Shown here: positions 9,269-18,152 of the stretch, in pieces
Numbering within the stretch: position 1 is the stretch's first letter
Layout of the letters: each line of letters opens with the position of its first letter
Source: Candidatus Nanohalalkaliarchaeum halalkaliphilum
Lineage (GTDB): Archaea > Nanohalarchaeota > Nanosalinia > Nanosalinales > Nanohalalkaliarchaeaceae
Assembly: GCA_022729315.1 (NCBI GenBank)
Contig: JALDAF010000004.1
Coordinates: forward strand, 1 to 37,394
Length of the DNA: 37,394 nucleotides
Direction: 5' to 3'
The notes under the pieces: generated by a model
Database searches by the model: none
Told to the model about the DNA's origin: nothing
What the model saw: the letters and a program-made list of their open reading frames with translations, nothing else
Position numbers and translations under genes: made by a program

Positions 9269-9697
9269 TCAGACGTGTTCCTGTAAGAACCGGGTAACCC
9301 GTTCACTCAGCAGCTCGTAACGCTTCACCGTTGGGTCGTAGGACAGGACGTATTCCCGCGTCGTTTCAAACTCCTCACGTTTCTCTGTGCCGCGCACCCG
9401 TTCCGCTTCATCCGGGAACTGCTGCTCCGTGAAGTCCACGACCACACCGTCGATATCGTTGAAGTAGTGGGACTCGGTCTCACCGTCCGGAAGCTCGTAG
9501 TCCACGTTCACGATTTCGCCGCCGAGATAGTCCTGTACCACGCAGGCGGATGCGGCACACTGCCCGTACGCCGGGTTGTCCTCCGTCCACTCCCCTGAAT
9601 CGTACACGCTCGTGTCCGCATCCCATCCATGCTCCAGCGCGTTCCGTAGAATATCGATATCGCTCTGTTCCGATAAAGAATAATGCTCCTCGCCCAC
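9269..9697 (-). CDS. YunG-like protein
   Basis: NPAYGQCAASACVVQDYLGGEIVN ... HYFNDIDGVVVDFTEQQF resembles YunG family; likely GTG start at 9697 (TATA-like TATTTAATG upstream) rather than the ORF ATG at 9829. Confidence 0.65.
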   Translation of the reverse strand: MGEEHYSLSEQSDIDILRNALEHGWDADTSVYDSGEWTEDNPAYGQCAASACVVQDYLGGEIVNVDYELPDGETESHYFNDIDGVVVDFTEQQFPDEAERVRGTEKREEFETTREYVLSYDPTVKRYELLSERVTRFLQEHV

Positions 9698-9868
9698 CGA
9701 TTTCCCCCATACCCATGACGTACTCCAAACATTAAATACATGGGCAAAACTGTCCACATATAAACATACGTTTATTTTTATGGTCTGTTTAAAATATTCG
9801 TTTGTTTCTCCGCGAGGATGGTGCGGCACGGAAGACTATTTAATATTCCTGCAGTAACGTAACGTGGT

Positions 9869-11908
9869 ATGGCGACCCTTCTCGTTGCTGAGAAGCCAAA
9901 AGTGGCGAAGCGTATCGCGGATTCTATCGGGGATTATGAGGTGGAGAGCAACCGCGGTGTCAAAAATTACATTGTGGATACGCAGTACGGCGAGGTGATC
10001 GTGGCTCCGTCCGTCGGACACATCTTCACGCTTGAACAGCAGGACGGTGAGTGGACCTATCCCGTGTTCGACATCGAATGGGTGCCGTCCCATACGACGG
10101 ATGACGGCCAGGACTACATGAAGAAATACTACCAGAACCTGCAGGACCAGTGCGAGAAGGCGGACGCCTACATCAACGGGTGCGACTTCGATATCGAAGG
10201 ATCTGTCATCGGCTACTCCTGCATCAACTTCGGCTGTAACGGCTCAGAGGACCGGATACAGCGCATGCACTTCTCCACGTTGACCACCAGCGACCTGCAG
10301 GAGGCGTTTGATGACCTGCAGCCGTTCGACCGCGGACAGACCGAGGCCGGGCTGACGCGGCACATCCTGGACTGGTACTATGGTATCAACATTTCCCGGG
10401 CGCTGATGCTGGCGGTGCGCTCCCAGAACCGTTACAAAACACTGTCGACGGGACGTGTGCAGGGACCGGCCTTGAAGATCGTGGCGGAGAAGGAGCGGGA
10501 GATCCAGGCGTTCGAGCCCGACCCGTACTGGGAGATCGTGATCACCGGTGGCGGTCTCGAAGCCATGCACGAGGAGGAACGGTTCTGGGAGGAGGAGAAG
10601 GCGACCGCCGTGTTCGAGACGTGCAAGGGTCATAACGCAACGGTCCTTGCATTGAACCGGAACCGGTACAAGCACAACCCGCCCATCCCGTTCAACCTGA
10701 CCGGGCTGCAGAGCGAGGCCAGCAGCCAGTTCAACATCAACCCGAAGAAGACACAGCAGATCGCGCAGAGCCTGTATGAGGACTCGTTGATCTCATATCC
10801 GCGAACGGAAAGCCAGAAGCTCCCAGCAAAGATCGGGTACAGCACCATCCTGAACAAGCTGAAGAACCAGGACAAATACAAAGAACAGGTGGACACCGTG
10901 TTGAAGAAGGACGAGTCCGGTGACATGTATCCACGACAGGGCAAGAAGAAGGATGATGCCCACCCGGCAATCTACCCGACCGGGATGGCACCGAGTAACC
11001 TGAACGATAAGGAGCAGAAGGTGTATGACCTGATTGTGAAGCGGTTCTTCGCCGTGTTCGGTGAGGCCGCGATCCGGGAGACACTGAAGATCACGCTGGA
11101 CGTGAACGGAGAGAAGTTCGCGGCGAAAGGGAAGCGGACCGTGGAACGGAACTGGTTCGACCTGTACGAACCCTATGTGAACGTGAAGACCATCGACCTG
11201 CCTGACGTGGAGGAAGGACAGGAGATCCCGGTTGACGAGATCGAGATGCTGGACAAGGAGACACAGCCACCGCGCAGGTACACACAGAGCTCACTGGTCA
11301 ACGAGCTGGAGAAGAAGAACCTGGGCACGAAGGCGACCCGGGCCAACATCGTGGACTCATTGTATAATCGGAAGTATATCACCGGGCAGAGCATCGAGGT
11401 CACCGATCTCGGTATGGCCGTGGTTGAGGCACTGGAGGATCACTGCCCAGAGATCCTGTCAGAGGAACTGACGCGGGCGTTCGAGAAGCAGATGGAGCAG
11501 ATCAAGGAGGAGAACTCGAGCCGGGACGAGGTGCTGGACGCGGCGAAAGACAAGCTGCAGGAGATCCTGGAGCAGTTCCAGAAGGACGAGGAGAAGATCG
11601 GCGAACAGCTTATCGGTGCCGTCGACGAGACCAGGAAAAAGGAGCGGCAGCTCGGCCCCTGCGACCAGTGCGACGGGACGCTCCGGATCGTGAAGACGAA
11701 GAAAGGATCCCGGTTCGTGGGATGCAACAGCTACCCGGACTGTGAGAACACCTACCCGCTACCCGGTAACGGCAAGATCGAGTCCACGGACAAGACCTGC
11801 GACGAATGCAAGACACCGTTCATCAAGGTCATCCGGAAAGGCCGGAAACCGTGGCGATTATGTTTGGACCCGGACTGCCCGACCAAGGACGACTGGGGCG
11901 ACGACTGA
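9869..11908 (+). CDS. topA: DNA topoisomerase I (type IA, archaeal)
   Basis: Toprim LLVAEKPKVAKRI, GCDFDIEGSVIG, catalytic SYPRTESQKLP, two C-terminal Cys4 zinc-ribbon-like motifs. Confidence 0.96.
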   Translation: MATLLVAEKPKVAKRIADSIGDYEVESNRGVKNYIVDTQYGEVIVAPSVGHIFTLEQQDGEWTYPVFDIEWVPSHTTDDGQDYMKKYYQNLQDQCEKADAYINGCDFDIEGSVIGYSCINFGCNGSEDRIQRMHFSTLTTSDLQEAFDDLQPFDRGQTEAGLTRHILDWYYGINISRALMLAVRSQNRYKTLSTGRVQGPALKIVAEKEREIQAFEPDPYWEIVITGGGLEAMHEEERFWEEEKATAVFETCKGHNATVLALNRNRYKHNPPIPFNLTGLQSEASSQFNINPKKTQQIAQSLYEDSLISYPRTESQKLPAKIGYSTILNKLKNQDKYKEQVDTVLKKDESGDMYPRQGKKKDDAHPAIYPTGMAPSNLNDKEQKVYDLIVKRFFAVFGEAAIRETLKITLDVNGEKFAAKGKRTVERNWFDLYEPYVNVKTIDLPDVEEGQEIPVDEIEMLDKETQPPRRYTQSSLVNELEKKNLGTKATRANIVDSLYNRKYITGQSIEVTDLGMAVVEALEDHCPEILSEELTRAFEKQMEQIKEENSSRDEVLDAAKDKLQEILEQFQKDEEKIGEQLIGAVDETRKKERQLGPCDQCDGTLRIVKTKKGSRFVGCNSYPDCENTYPLPGNGKIESTDKTCDECKTPFIKVIRKGRKPWRLCLDPDCPTKDDWGDD

Positions 11909-11957
11909 CGCCTGTAAGAATGTTGAATAAAGTTCTTCTTTGATGAATATACGATAA

Positions 11958-11979
11958 TTTTATCTCGTTAAAGATAAAA
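11958..11979. promoter_or_regulatory. perfect 8-bp inverted repeat TTTTATCT-N6-AGATAAAA upstream of AAA+ ATPase gene
   Basis: 11958-11965 and 11972-11979 are exact reverse complements; right arm overlaps a TATA-like ATAAAAATAT. Confidence 0.5.
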
Positions 11980-12022
11980 ATATCCGTTTCCAAATGGGAT
12001 GTAACAACGGTAGGGGAACACT

Positions 12023-13594
12023 GTGGGATCGGACAATAGTCATAGGGAACGGTTTGAGTACCGGCGGAAGAAGTTTGAAGGAGAGCTATCCGAATTTTCG
12101 TCGTTTCTTGAAGAGGTATACGGGGATGAGCTGGAACACGTTGAAGGCGATCTCACTGAGGCACTAAAGACGAAACATGACATTGATATCACCTACGAAC
12201 TGGAAGATGCACAGATCAAGCTCACCAGTGACGGCAGTAAACGGGATGACTGGGTTAACTTTGCTGTTGTCTCACAGGACCCGGATTACGCCCGGCGTAT
12301 CAAGAACAGGATCATGAATAAGGCGGAGGGCGAGTTTGACCGTGTCGTGGAGGGTAACATCACGTACGAAGGCAAGGTATCGGTCGAGCCGGAAAAGGAG
12401 AACTATGACAGCGTGGAGCCGTTCATCGACATCATGGACGTACTCTGTGACTGGTACAGTTCGGACGAGGGATACGAGTTGACGGTACGTCCGCTGGACG
12501 ACGAGATCGATACCAGTGCCGTAAAACGGAAAGAAGGGCGATACCATGGTAAAAAATACCCGAGCGAGGTCTCCGTAGATATCGAGAACGATGAGAAAGA
12601 GAAGACGCTTCATATCACCACGCAGAAATCTGACGGTGACGCTGCCATCCAGTGCCGGTTCGACGCAGAGGAAGACGACTGGATGCACGAACTCCGGCGT
12701 GTCGTGCACGGCCACTACCTGGCATCAACAGGCTTCGAACCGGAAACCGTGCAAAGCCAGTGGGACGAGTTTATCGTGGAATCACCGGATGTTTCGATGG
12801 ATGAGGTTGGCGGGTTAGATAATGTGAAACAGCGCATTACAGAGGACATCATTCACCCACTGAAATATCCAGAAGAATCCCGGCGGATGGGCGTCGCACC
12901 GACAACCGGTGCACTGTTCTACGGGCCGCCCGGCACGGGGAAAACATTGATGGCGCACGCTATCGCTGCGGAAGCGGATGCAGACCTGTACGAAATCGAT
13001 ATGAGCGAGATCGTCAGTAAATACGTGGGCGAAACAGAGAAACATATCAATGCGCTCTTCGACCACGTGGAAGAGAATGGGCCGGCTATCGTGTTCTTCG
13101 ACGAGGCAGATACTGCGATACCTGACCGAGAGCAGTCAGACAAGGACTACAACCGCCGGCAGACCAACGAAATCCTGCGACGTCTGCAATCCGACGATGT
13201 CATCACCATCGCAGCGACGAACCAGAAAGGCCACATCGATGACGCAGGGAAGCGATCCGGGCGGATAGATGATTCCTACACGTTCGCACCGCCGGACCAG
13301 GAGGGCCGGGAGGATATCCTCAAGATACACGTTGAGAAGAACGCCCGAACCGCGACAAAAGATGATCTATTCGCCGATATCGATTACACTGAGCTTGCCG
13401 CCGAGGCTGAGGGCGCGACCGGAGCCGACATCGAGACCTGGGTCAAGAAAGCTGTCAGGAACGCCGCATACGGTGAGGGAGCAGACCTGGATACGCCACC
13501 GGAGGTTACCAAGGTCACCGAGGACGACTTCTATGAAGCACTTGAACTGATGGAGTTCTCCACCGATACGGGAGACGATCCGATGATCCACTGA
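12023..13594 (+). CDS. AAA+ ATPase (Cdc48/PAN-like module) with unassigned ~250-aa N-terminal region
   Basis: GPPGTGKT Walker A, IVFFDEAD Walker B, pore loop KYVGE, VGGLDNVKQRI linker; GTG start with upstream GGGGA. Confidence 0.9.
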   Translation: MGSDNSHRERFEYRRKKFEGELSEFSSFLEEVYGDELEHVEGDLTEALKTKHDIDITYELEDAQIKLTSDGSKRDDWVNFAVVSQDPDYARRIKNRIMNKAEGEFDRVVEGNITYEGKVSVEPEKENYDSVEPFIDIMDVLCDWYSSDEGYELTVRPLDDEIDTSAVKRKEGRYHGKKYPSEVSVDIENDEKEKTLHITTQKSDGDAAIQCRFDAEEDDWMHELRRVVHGHYLASTGFEPETVQSQWDEFIVESPDVSMDEVGGLDNVKQRITEDIIHPLKYPEESRRMGVAPTTGALFYGPPGTGKTLMAHAIAAEADADLYEIDMSEIVSKYVGETEKHINALFDHVEENGPAIVFFDEADTAIPDREQSDKDYNRRQTNEILRRLQSDDVITIAATNQKGHIDDAGKRSGRIDDSYTFAPPDQEGREDILKIHVEKNARTATKDDLFADIDYTELAAEAEGATGADIETWVKKAVRNAAYGEGADLDTPPEVTKVTEDDFYEALELMEFSTDTGDDPMIH

Positions 13595-13634
13595 AGATTC
13601 TTACCCCTCACCACCGCCGACGAGTATTTATTAA

Positions 13635-14411
13635 ATGTCTGCCTCAACCAGCATGGACGGGGGTACACACGTGTCAGGGGAGCAGGGAGGCCACCTAACC
13701 GTTGCAACGGAGCAGGCAGACTATCTGCTGCATCCCGGAAACCATACGGTTACCAGCCGGTTCAGCGCGGAGACCGTTGAGTCAGTGGACACGGTCGTGC
13801 TGGAGAATGGTACGAAGCCGTTTGACGGGTTGACGCTGGACTGGTTCCGGGAGCAGGAACAGTACCGGGAACTGGTGGACCGGTGCCGTGACGTGGAAAC
13901 GCCTATCACAGTCGTGGACGTGCCGTATCCCGGGCCTGACACGCGGCTCTACCTGTCAGAGATCGCGGCGATCGGTATGCCGTGCGCCGCCGGTATTCTC
14001 GGCGTGCTCCATGGCCATACCGCGCTGGGGGTGCTGGCGCTGCCCGCGCTCGCGTTTTCGCTTGGCGGGAATCGCCACTCTGCCGGCATGAACCGGGCGG
14101 CTGGCTATCTGCAGCTCAGTGATGCGTACACGTGGTCCGGGTTCCGGAGCGCGGTGGCCGCGGAAAAGCTGGAAACCCGTGTCGTACCACAGCTTATCGA
14201 TGACGGTGTTGAGCGGCCGACGGTGCTGGTCGACTACGGCGCCGGCCACCTGGACATCGGACCGTACCTGCAGCATCCGCGACTCCGCTGCCACGTGATC
14301 CGCATGCACCGGTCGGTCCGGCACGTGGATGACGGCCTGCTGTCCCAGGTCTGTACGTTCCGGTTCGCGGAAGACGAGATGGAGAACACGGTGCAGACGG
14401 CAACGTTCTAA
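13635..14411 (+). CDS. membrane-associated hypothetical protein, C-terminus TraB-like (tentative)
   Basis: Central hydrophobic pair; FRSAVAAEKLETRVVPQLIDDGVERPTVLVDYGAGHLDIGPYL resembles the AEKL...GAGH pattern of TraB-like proteins. Confidence 0.55.
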   Translation: MSASTSMDGGTHVSGEQGGHLTVATEQADYLLHPGNHTVTSRFSAETVESVDTVVLENGTKPFDGLTLDWFREQEQYRELVDRCRDVETPITVVDVPYPGPDTRLYLSEIAAIGMPCAAGILGVLHGHTALGVLALPALAFSLGGNRHSAGMNRAAGYLQLSDAYTWSGFRSAVAAEKLETRVVPQLIDDGVERPTVLVDYGAGHLDIGPYLQHPRLRCHVIRMHRSVRHVDDGLLSQVCTFRFAEDEMENTVQTATF

Positions 14412-14438
14412 TAGCAGCGGTCCGCATCTGTTGTCACC

Positions 14439-14699
14439 ATGGATCCTGATGATGAGTACACGCCGCACCGGAACCGTCACAGGTTCCTGCTGCTCGCGGT
14501 GATCGGGTTCATCGGGCTGCTGGCAGAGACGCTGGGAGTCGGGCTACTGTTTGCGTGGTGGCAGGAGACGCCGCGTTCCCTGGACGATCCACGACTCTTC
14601 ATCGGTGCGGTACTGGCGGTCATCGGGTTTGTCATCATCATCCGTGGCATCTCCTGGATCGTGAAACAGATCATCCTGATGACGATCGCAGAGAACTGA
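14439..14699 (+). CDS. small two-TM membrane protein
   Basis: 86 aa, two hydrophobic helices, stop abuts the convergent radB. Confidence 0.65.
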   Translation: MDPDDEYTPHRNRHRFLLLAVIGFIGLLAETLGVGLLFAWWQETPRSLDDPRLFIGAVLAVIGFVIIIRGISWIVKQIILMTIAEN

Positions 14700-14700
14700 T

Positions 14701-15429
14701 TCAGAATATCTTCATCCGGTCCGCACCCGGAACGGACTCGTCCTGGGTACCTTCTGCCGACGTCAGGCTGTCCTGCGTGATGAAGAAATCTGTGGTGATG
14801 CCTTCGGGCCGGGACCGGTGTTTCTGGACGGTGGCGCGGCGCTTCCCATTCCGCACCTTCTCCAGTTCCAGCAGGGTCTTGCTCCAGTACGCAGGGATAT
14901 CCCGGCCGACCATCACGTTTTCATCCGAGTCGAACTGGGAGTACACCTGGTTGGTGACGATGACCGGGAGGTCGTGCTCTCGCGCCAGCTTGGAAAGCGT
15001 TGAGAACTGGGTGCTGAGTTCCGTGTTGATCTCCTGCGCGGTCTCTCCGTTCAGGTTCAACCGGTACAGTGAGACAAGTGAGTCCACCACGATCATATCC
15101 GGGAGCTCGTTGGCCACGACCTGCGGCAGGTCGTCGAACACGCCTTTCTGCTCCTCGAACGTGGTCGGCTCGTGCATGATAAGCCGCTCCAGCGCCGCCT
15201 CATCATCATGCATCTGCAGGAACCGTTCCGCGGAGAACCCTCCCTCCGTATCGATGAACACGGCCTTGCCGCCGCTCCGGATGCAGGACACAACAGCCTG
15301 GATGCAGAAGTTGGTCTTTCCGGATCCGGCCTCACCGTACACGTTCGTGATGATGCCGTGTTCGATACCGCCTCCCAACAGTTCGTCCAGTGCGTCGCAC
15401 CCGAGCTCCAGCCGTTGCGGCGTCTCCAT
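14701..15429 (-). CDS. radB: DNA repair and recombination protein RadB
   Basis: RecA-fold: YGEAGSGKTNFCIQ, VFIDTEGGFSAERF, MIVVDSLVSLYR, VTNQVYSQF; short form lacking the RadA N-terminal domain. Confidence 0.93.
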   Translation of the reverse strand: METPQRLELGCDALDELLGGGIEHGIITNVYGEAGSGKTNFCIQAVVSCIRSGGKAVFIDTEGGFSAERFLQMHDDEAALERLIMHEPTTFEEQKGVFDDLPQVVANELPDMIVVDSLVSLYRLNLNGETAQEINTELSTQFSTLSKLAREHDLPVIVTNQVYSQFDSDENVMVGRDIPAYWSKTLLELEKVRNGKRRATVQKHRSRPEGITTDFFITQDSLTSAEGTQDESVPGADRMKIF

Positions 15430-15568
15430 GCTCCATAATGGGTTCAGGAACCTTTTATAGGTCGTGACGGATACTGACGTTCCATAAGGGACGGAGCCTC
15501 CTCAACGTAACCAAGCGCACAACACCACGTCGGTCCGGCGAATCACCTGCCGCAGCACTGCGCCGTAA

Positions 15569-16174
15569 CTATTTCCGGCAGAAATAGTTCTGGAATCCGT
15601 GCCCGTTGTTGTTGACAGATCCAACAGTCTCTTCAATACTCAACCCAGCATCAGTCACCCTGTCCGCAAACTCCTCCGGCGCCACACGGTACTGCATTAC
15701 TGTGCTTCCAAAATCATCCCGCGGGTCTGGTCCGTCCCCGGTCTTCATCCCGATCACGGCTGTCCCCTCCTGACGGAGTACCCGGTACGTCTCATCCAGC
15801 GCATCACCCATCTCATCGTATGGTAACAGAAACAGTGTGGCCGGAGCCCAGACCGCGTCAAACGATGCATCATCGAACGGAAGTGAACGTACATCCGCCT
15901 GTACGTAAACCGTATCCTGCTCCAGGACACTATCGCTCGCTTCGGACAGCATCCCTGACGCAATGTCAACACCTACGGTATCGTATCCCTGTTCGGCAAA
16001 ATACCGCGTGTCACGGCCGTGACCACTCCCTATATCTATAACCCGGTCACCGTCAACACTCTCCAGAAACGTGTCACGGAGCGTCCTGAATATGTCAGTG
16101 AGCGATGCTTCATCATTCTTCTCCGCATAGTCTGATGCAATCTGCGAGTAATGAGTCCGCGGATCTGTTGACAT
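15569..16174 (-). CDS. class I SAM-dependent methyltransferase
   Basis: VIDIGSGHGRDTRYFAEQGYDTVGVDIASGML, DVRSLPFDDASFDAVWAPATLF, YRVLRQEGTAVIGMK. Confidence 0.92.
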   Translation of the reverse strand: MSTDPRTHYSQIASDYAEKNDEASLTDIFRTLRDTFLESVDGDRVIDIGSGHGRDTRYFAEQGYDTVGVDIASGMLSEASDSVLEQDTVYVQADVRSLPFDDASFDAVWAPATLFLLPYDEMGDALDETYRVLRQEGTAVIGMKTGDGPDPRDDFGSTVMQYRVAPEEFADRVTDAGLSIEETVGSVNNNGHGFQNYFCRK

Positions 16175-16224
16175 ACTGCGGTATAGGTCCTGTAATTCAA
16201 GAACCTATCGGTTGCCACTCCAGA

Positions 16225-17169
16225 CTACTGCTCGGACATGATACCCTGGAAAACCAGGATAGTGTAGTACTGGAGGTAGGTCTCGGCCGGGACACGGACA
16301 GCGTACAGCGTGATGACTAACCAGAACAGGGCAGCTACCCCGCCAAACACGCCGACAAGCACGGTTATGCCGCCAACAGCGTAATATATGGCGATAACCG
16401 GGATGATGAACACCAGCAGAACCAGAAGACTGGCGATACCGACAACGATCCCGATCCCCAGACCAAGCAGGAACCGGACCACGATATACGCCGCGGTTTC
16501 ACGCCACTCCCGCCGCACCACCGGATACAGCGTTTTCCAGGCCTGGAAGATGTTCATACGGCGATCGATCATCATCAATGGCACGAACTCCCGTGTCAGC
16601 TGCAGCGCAACAACGACCAGCAACAGGAGCGGCAGCACCAGCAGTACGACCGGGAGTATGACAACCGGGTGCAACACCGCCACACCTATTCTGCCCGCCG
16701 CGACACCGATCACCAGCGTGAGCAGACCCACCAGTGCCAGTACGGCCATCCCCGCCAGTAACTGTATGCCGTTCCAGAAGTGGCGTGACACATTAGCCCT
16801 GATACGGACCCGTCTGTCCAGAAGCGACTGATAGAACACGAACCGGAACACGGCGCCAAGGATGACAAACACTGCACCGAGCAGTACGGCAAGGATAACC
16901 GCTACAGCCTCAACCGTAGGGACCGTTACCATGCCCGTCGGGGACACACCACCTTCCGGATGCGGCTGATCCAGCGCATGCTCCCCGCCCGTTGTTCCTC
17001 CCGTCAGTGCGGATACCCCCTCTCCACTCGGTGCATTGAAGCCGCTGACAAAGAATACGATGACAGCAACCTTCGCCCACAGCCACCAGTCAAACGGCAG
17101 CAGCAACTCCTTCGTCTCCGTCACCGCTGCATCGATCGCCTCAACCGCGTGCCAGCCCATACCCGCCAT
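16225..17169 (-). CDS. multi-pass membrane protein similar to haloarchaeal-type uncharacterised membrane proteins
   Basis: AIDAAVTETKELLLPFDWWLWAKVAVIVFFVSG opening and repeated hydrophobic segments. Confidence 0.8.
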   Translation of the reverse strand: MAGMGWHAVEAIDAAVTETKELLLPFDWWLWAKVAVIVFFVSGFNAPSGEGVSALTGGTTGGEHALDQPHPEGGVSPTGMVTVPTVEAVAVILAVLLGAVFVILGAVFRFVFYQSLLDRRVRIRANVSRHFWNGIQLLAGMAVLALVGLLTLVIGVAAGRIGVAVLHPVVILPVVLLVLPLLLLVVVALQLTREFVPLMMIDRRMNIFQAWKTLYPVVRREWRETAAYIVVRFLLGLGIGIVVGIASLLVLLVFIIPVIAIYYAVGGITVLVGVFGGVAALFWLVITLYAVRVPAETYLQYYTILVFQGIMSEQ

Positions 17170-17227
17170 TGCGCTGGTCCGACTTAAATAGGATTAGGAT
17201 GCCAGAAAACAGTATCTCCGCTCCAGA

Positions 17228-17710
17228 TCAGCGGTCAGCTGCAGCTACGACAAAGACGTATCGCCGATCCTTCGTGCCTGACCAGAAACTGCTGTCAGTT
17301 CCCCATCGTCTGACCCTGCCTCGCAGAGAGACCGGCTCCTCGTAGACACCACCGACCAGCTGCTCCTCGGATAGAACGTCACGGATACCGTTATCGTCAT
17401 CATCGATCGTGATAAGTGATGGCGCCGTGTCGTCGGGATCCGGATCATCGTAGAGTTCAAACGTGTGTCGGGTGGCGGAGCAGCAACCGGTATACCACTC
17501 TCTTGTCCCAACGTACCGCGGATGGCCCTCCGTCTGCACGTCATCATACTGGAACTCATCGATATTAACCATCAACTCAGGCAGCGCTACTTCCACGTAT
17601 TCCTCCTCAGATTTTTCCTCTTCGCTCATACATCCAGCAAGAATCCCTGTTACGCCCACCGCTGATGCTCCCAGTACTTCACGCCGTGAAACCCTGTACT
17701 CGTCCTCCAT
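17228..17710 (-). CDS. Tat-exported lipoprotein, unknown function
   Basis: MEDEYRVSRREVLGASAVGVTGILAGC: twin-arginine SRREVL plus LAGC lipobox; start at internal ATG 17710. Confidence 0.75.
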   Translation of the reverse strand: MEDEYRVSRREVLGASAVGVTGILAGCMSEEEKSEEEYVEVALPELMVNIDEFQYDDVQTEGHPRYVGTREWYTGCCSATRHTFELYDDPDPDDTAPSLITIDDDDNGIRDVLSEEQLVGGVYEEPVSLRGRVRRWGTDSSFWSGTKDRRYVFVVAAADR

Positions 17711-17771
17711 GATCGTGCATGGTGCTGAATGCTTAAATTTGTAGGCCACCCACGCCCCGTTTTATCCACGT

Positions 17772-17814
17772 ACACAAAAACGTATTTAAAGTTTTGTGTG
17801 CACATACACAAAAC
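17772..17814. promoter_or_regulatory. operator-like triple half-site around the promoter of the 17815/Cdc48 genes
   Basis: ACACAAAA (17772-17779), TATTTAAA (17783-17790), GTTTTGTGT-N6-ACACAAAAC perfect 9-bp inverted repeat (17791-17814) ending at the base before the ATG. Confidence 0.65.
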
Positions 17815-18132
17815 ATGGTGGACGGGGAAAAGGCCGCGTTGATCTCGTACGATGCACGGAGCGACCGGTTCGACAGCATGTACGAGCGGAACAAGTTTTA
17901 CCGCGGCCTGTTCGGCTACAAGCAGACCGTCCGACGGAACGACAAAGTGTACCATTACGAAAAGGACGGCCTGTTAGATGAGGTTCCACATATAAAAGTA
18001 GAGGATTCGGTGTTCATCATTCACCGAGAGGACCTTAATAAGTTTCAAACATACTTTAAACAGTGGTCCGGGAGGGTCGATGTCCAGGTATTCCATATCA
18101 CCCTGGACGACGCCCGGATCAACGACACATAA
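17815..18132 (+). CDS. conserved archaeal-type hypothetical protein, probably co-transcribed with cdc48
   Basis: ATG at 17815: MVDGEKAALISYDARSDRFDSMYERNKFYRGLFGYKQTV...; 20 nt upstream of cdc48. Confidence 0.75.
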   Translation: MVDGEKAALISYDARSDRFDSMYERNKFYRGLFGYKQTVRRNDKVYHYEKDGLLDEVPHIKVEDSVFIIHREDLNKFQTYFKQWSGRVDVQVFHITLDDARINDT

Positions 18133-18152
18133 CTGCTGGAACGTGAACAACA

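Noticed and set aside
9760-9775. ATAAAC-ATAC-GTTTAT palindrome in the topA/YunG-like intergenic region
   Set aside because: Only 6-bp arms in very AT-rich promoter DNA; likely chance.
14555-15460. 301-aa plus-strand ORF
   Set aside because: Antisense to radB; Ser-rich mirror translation.
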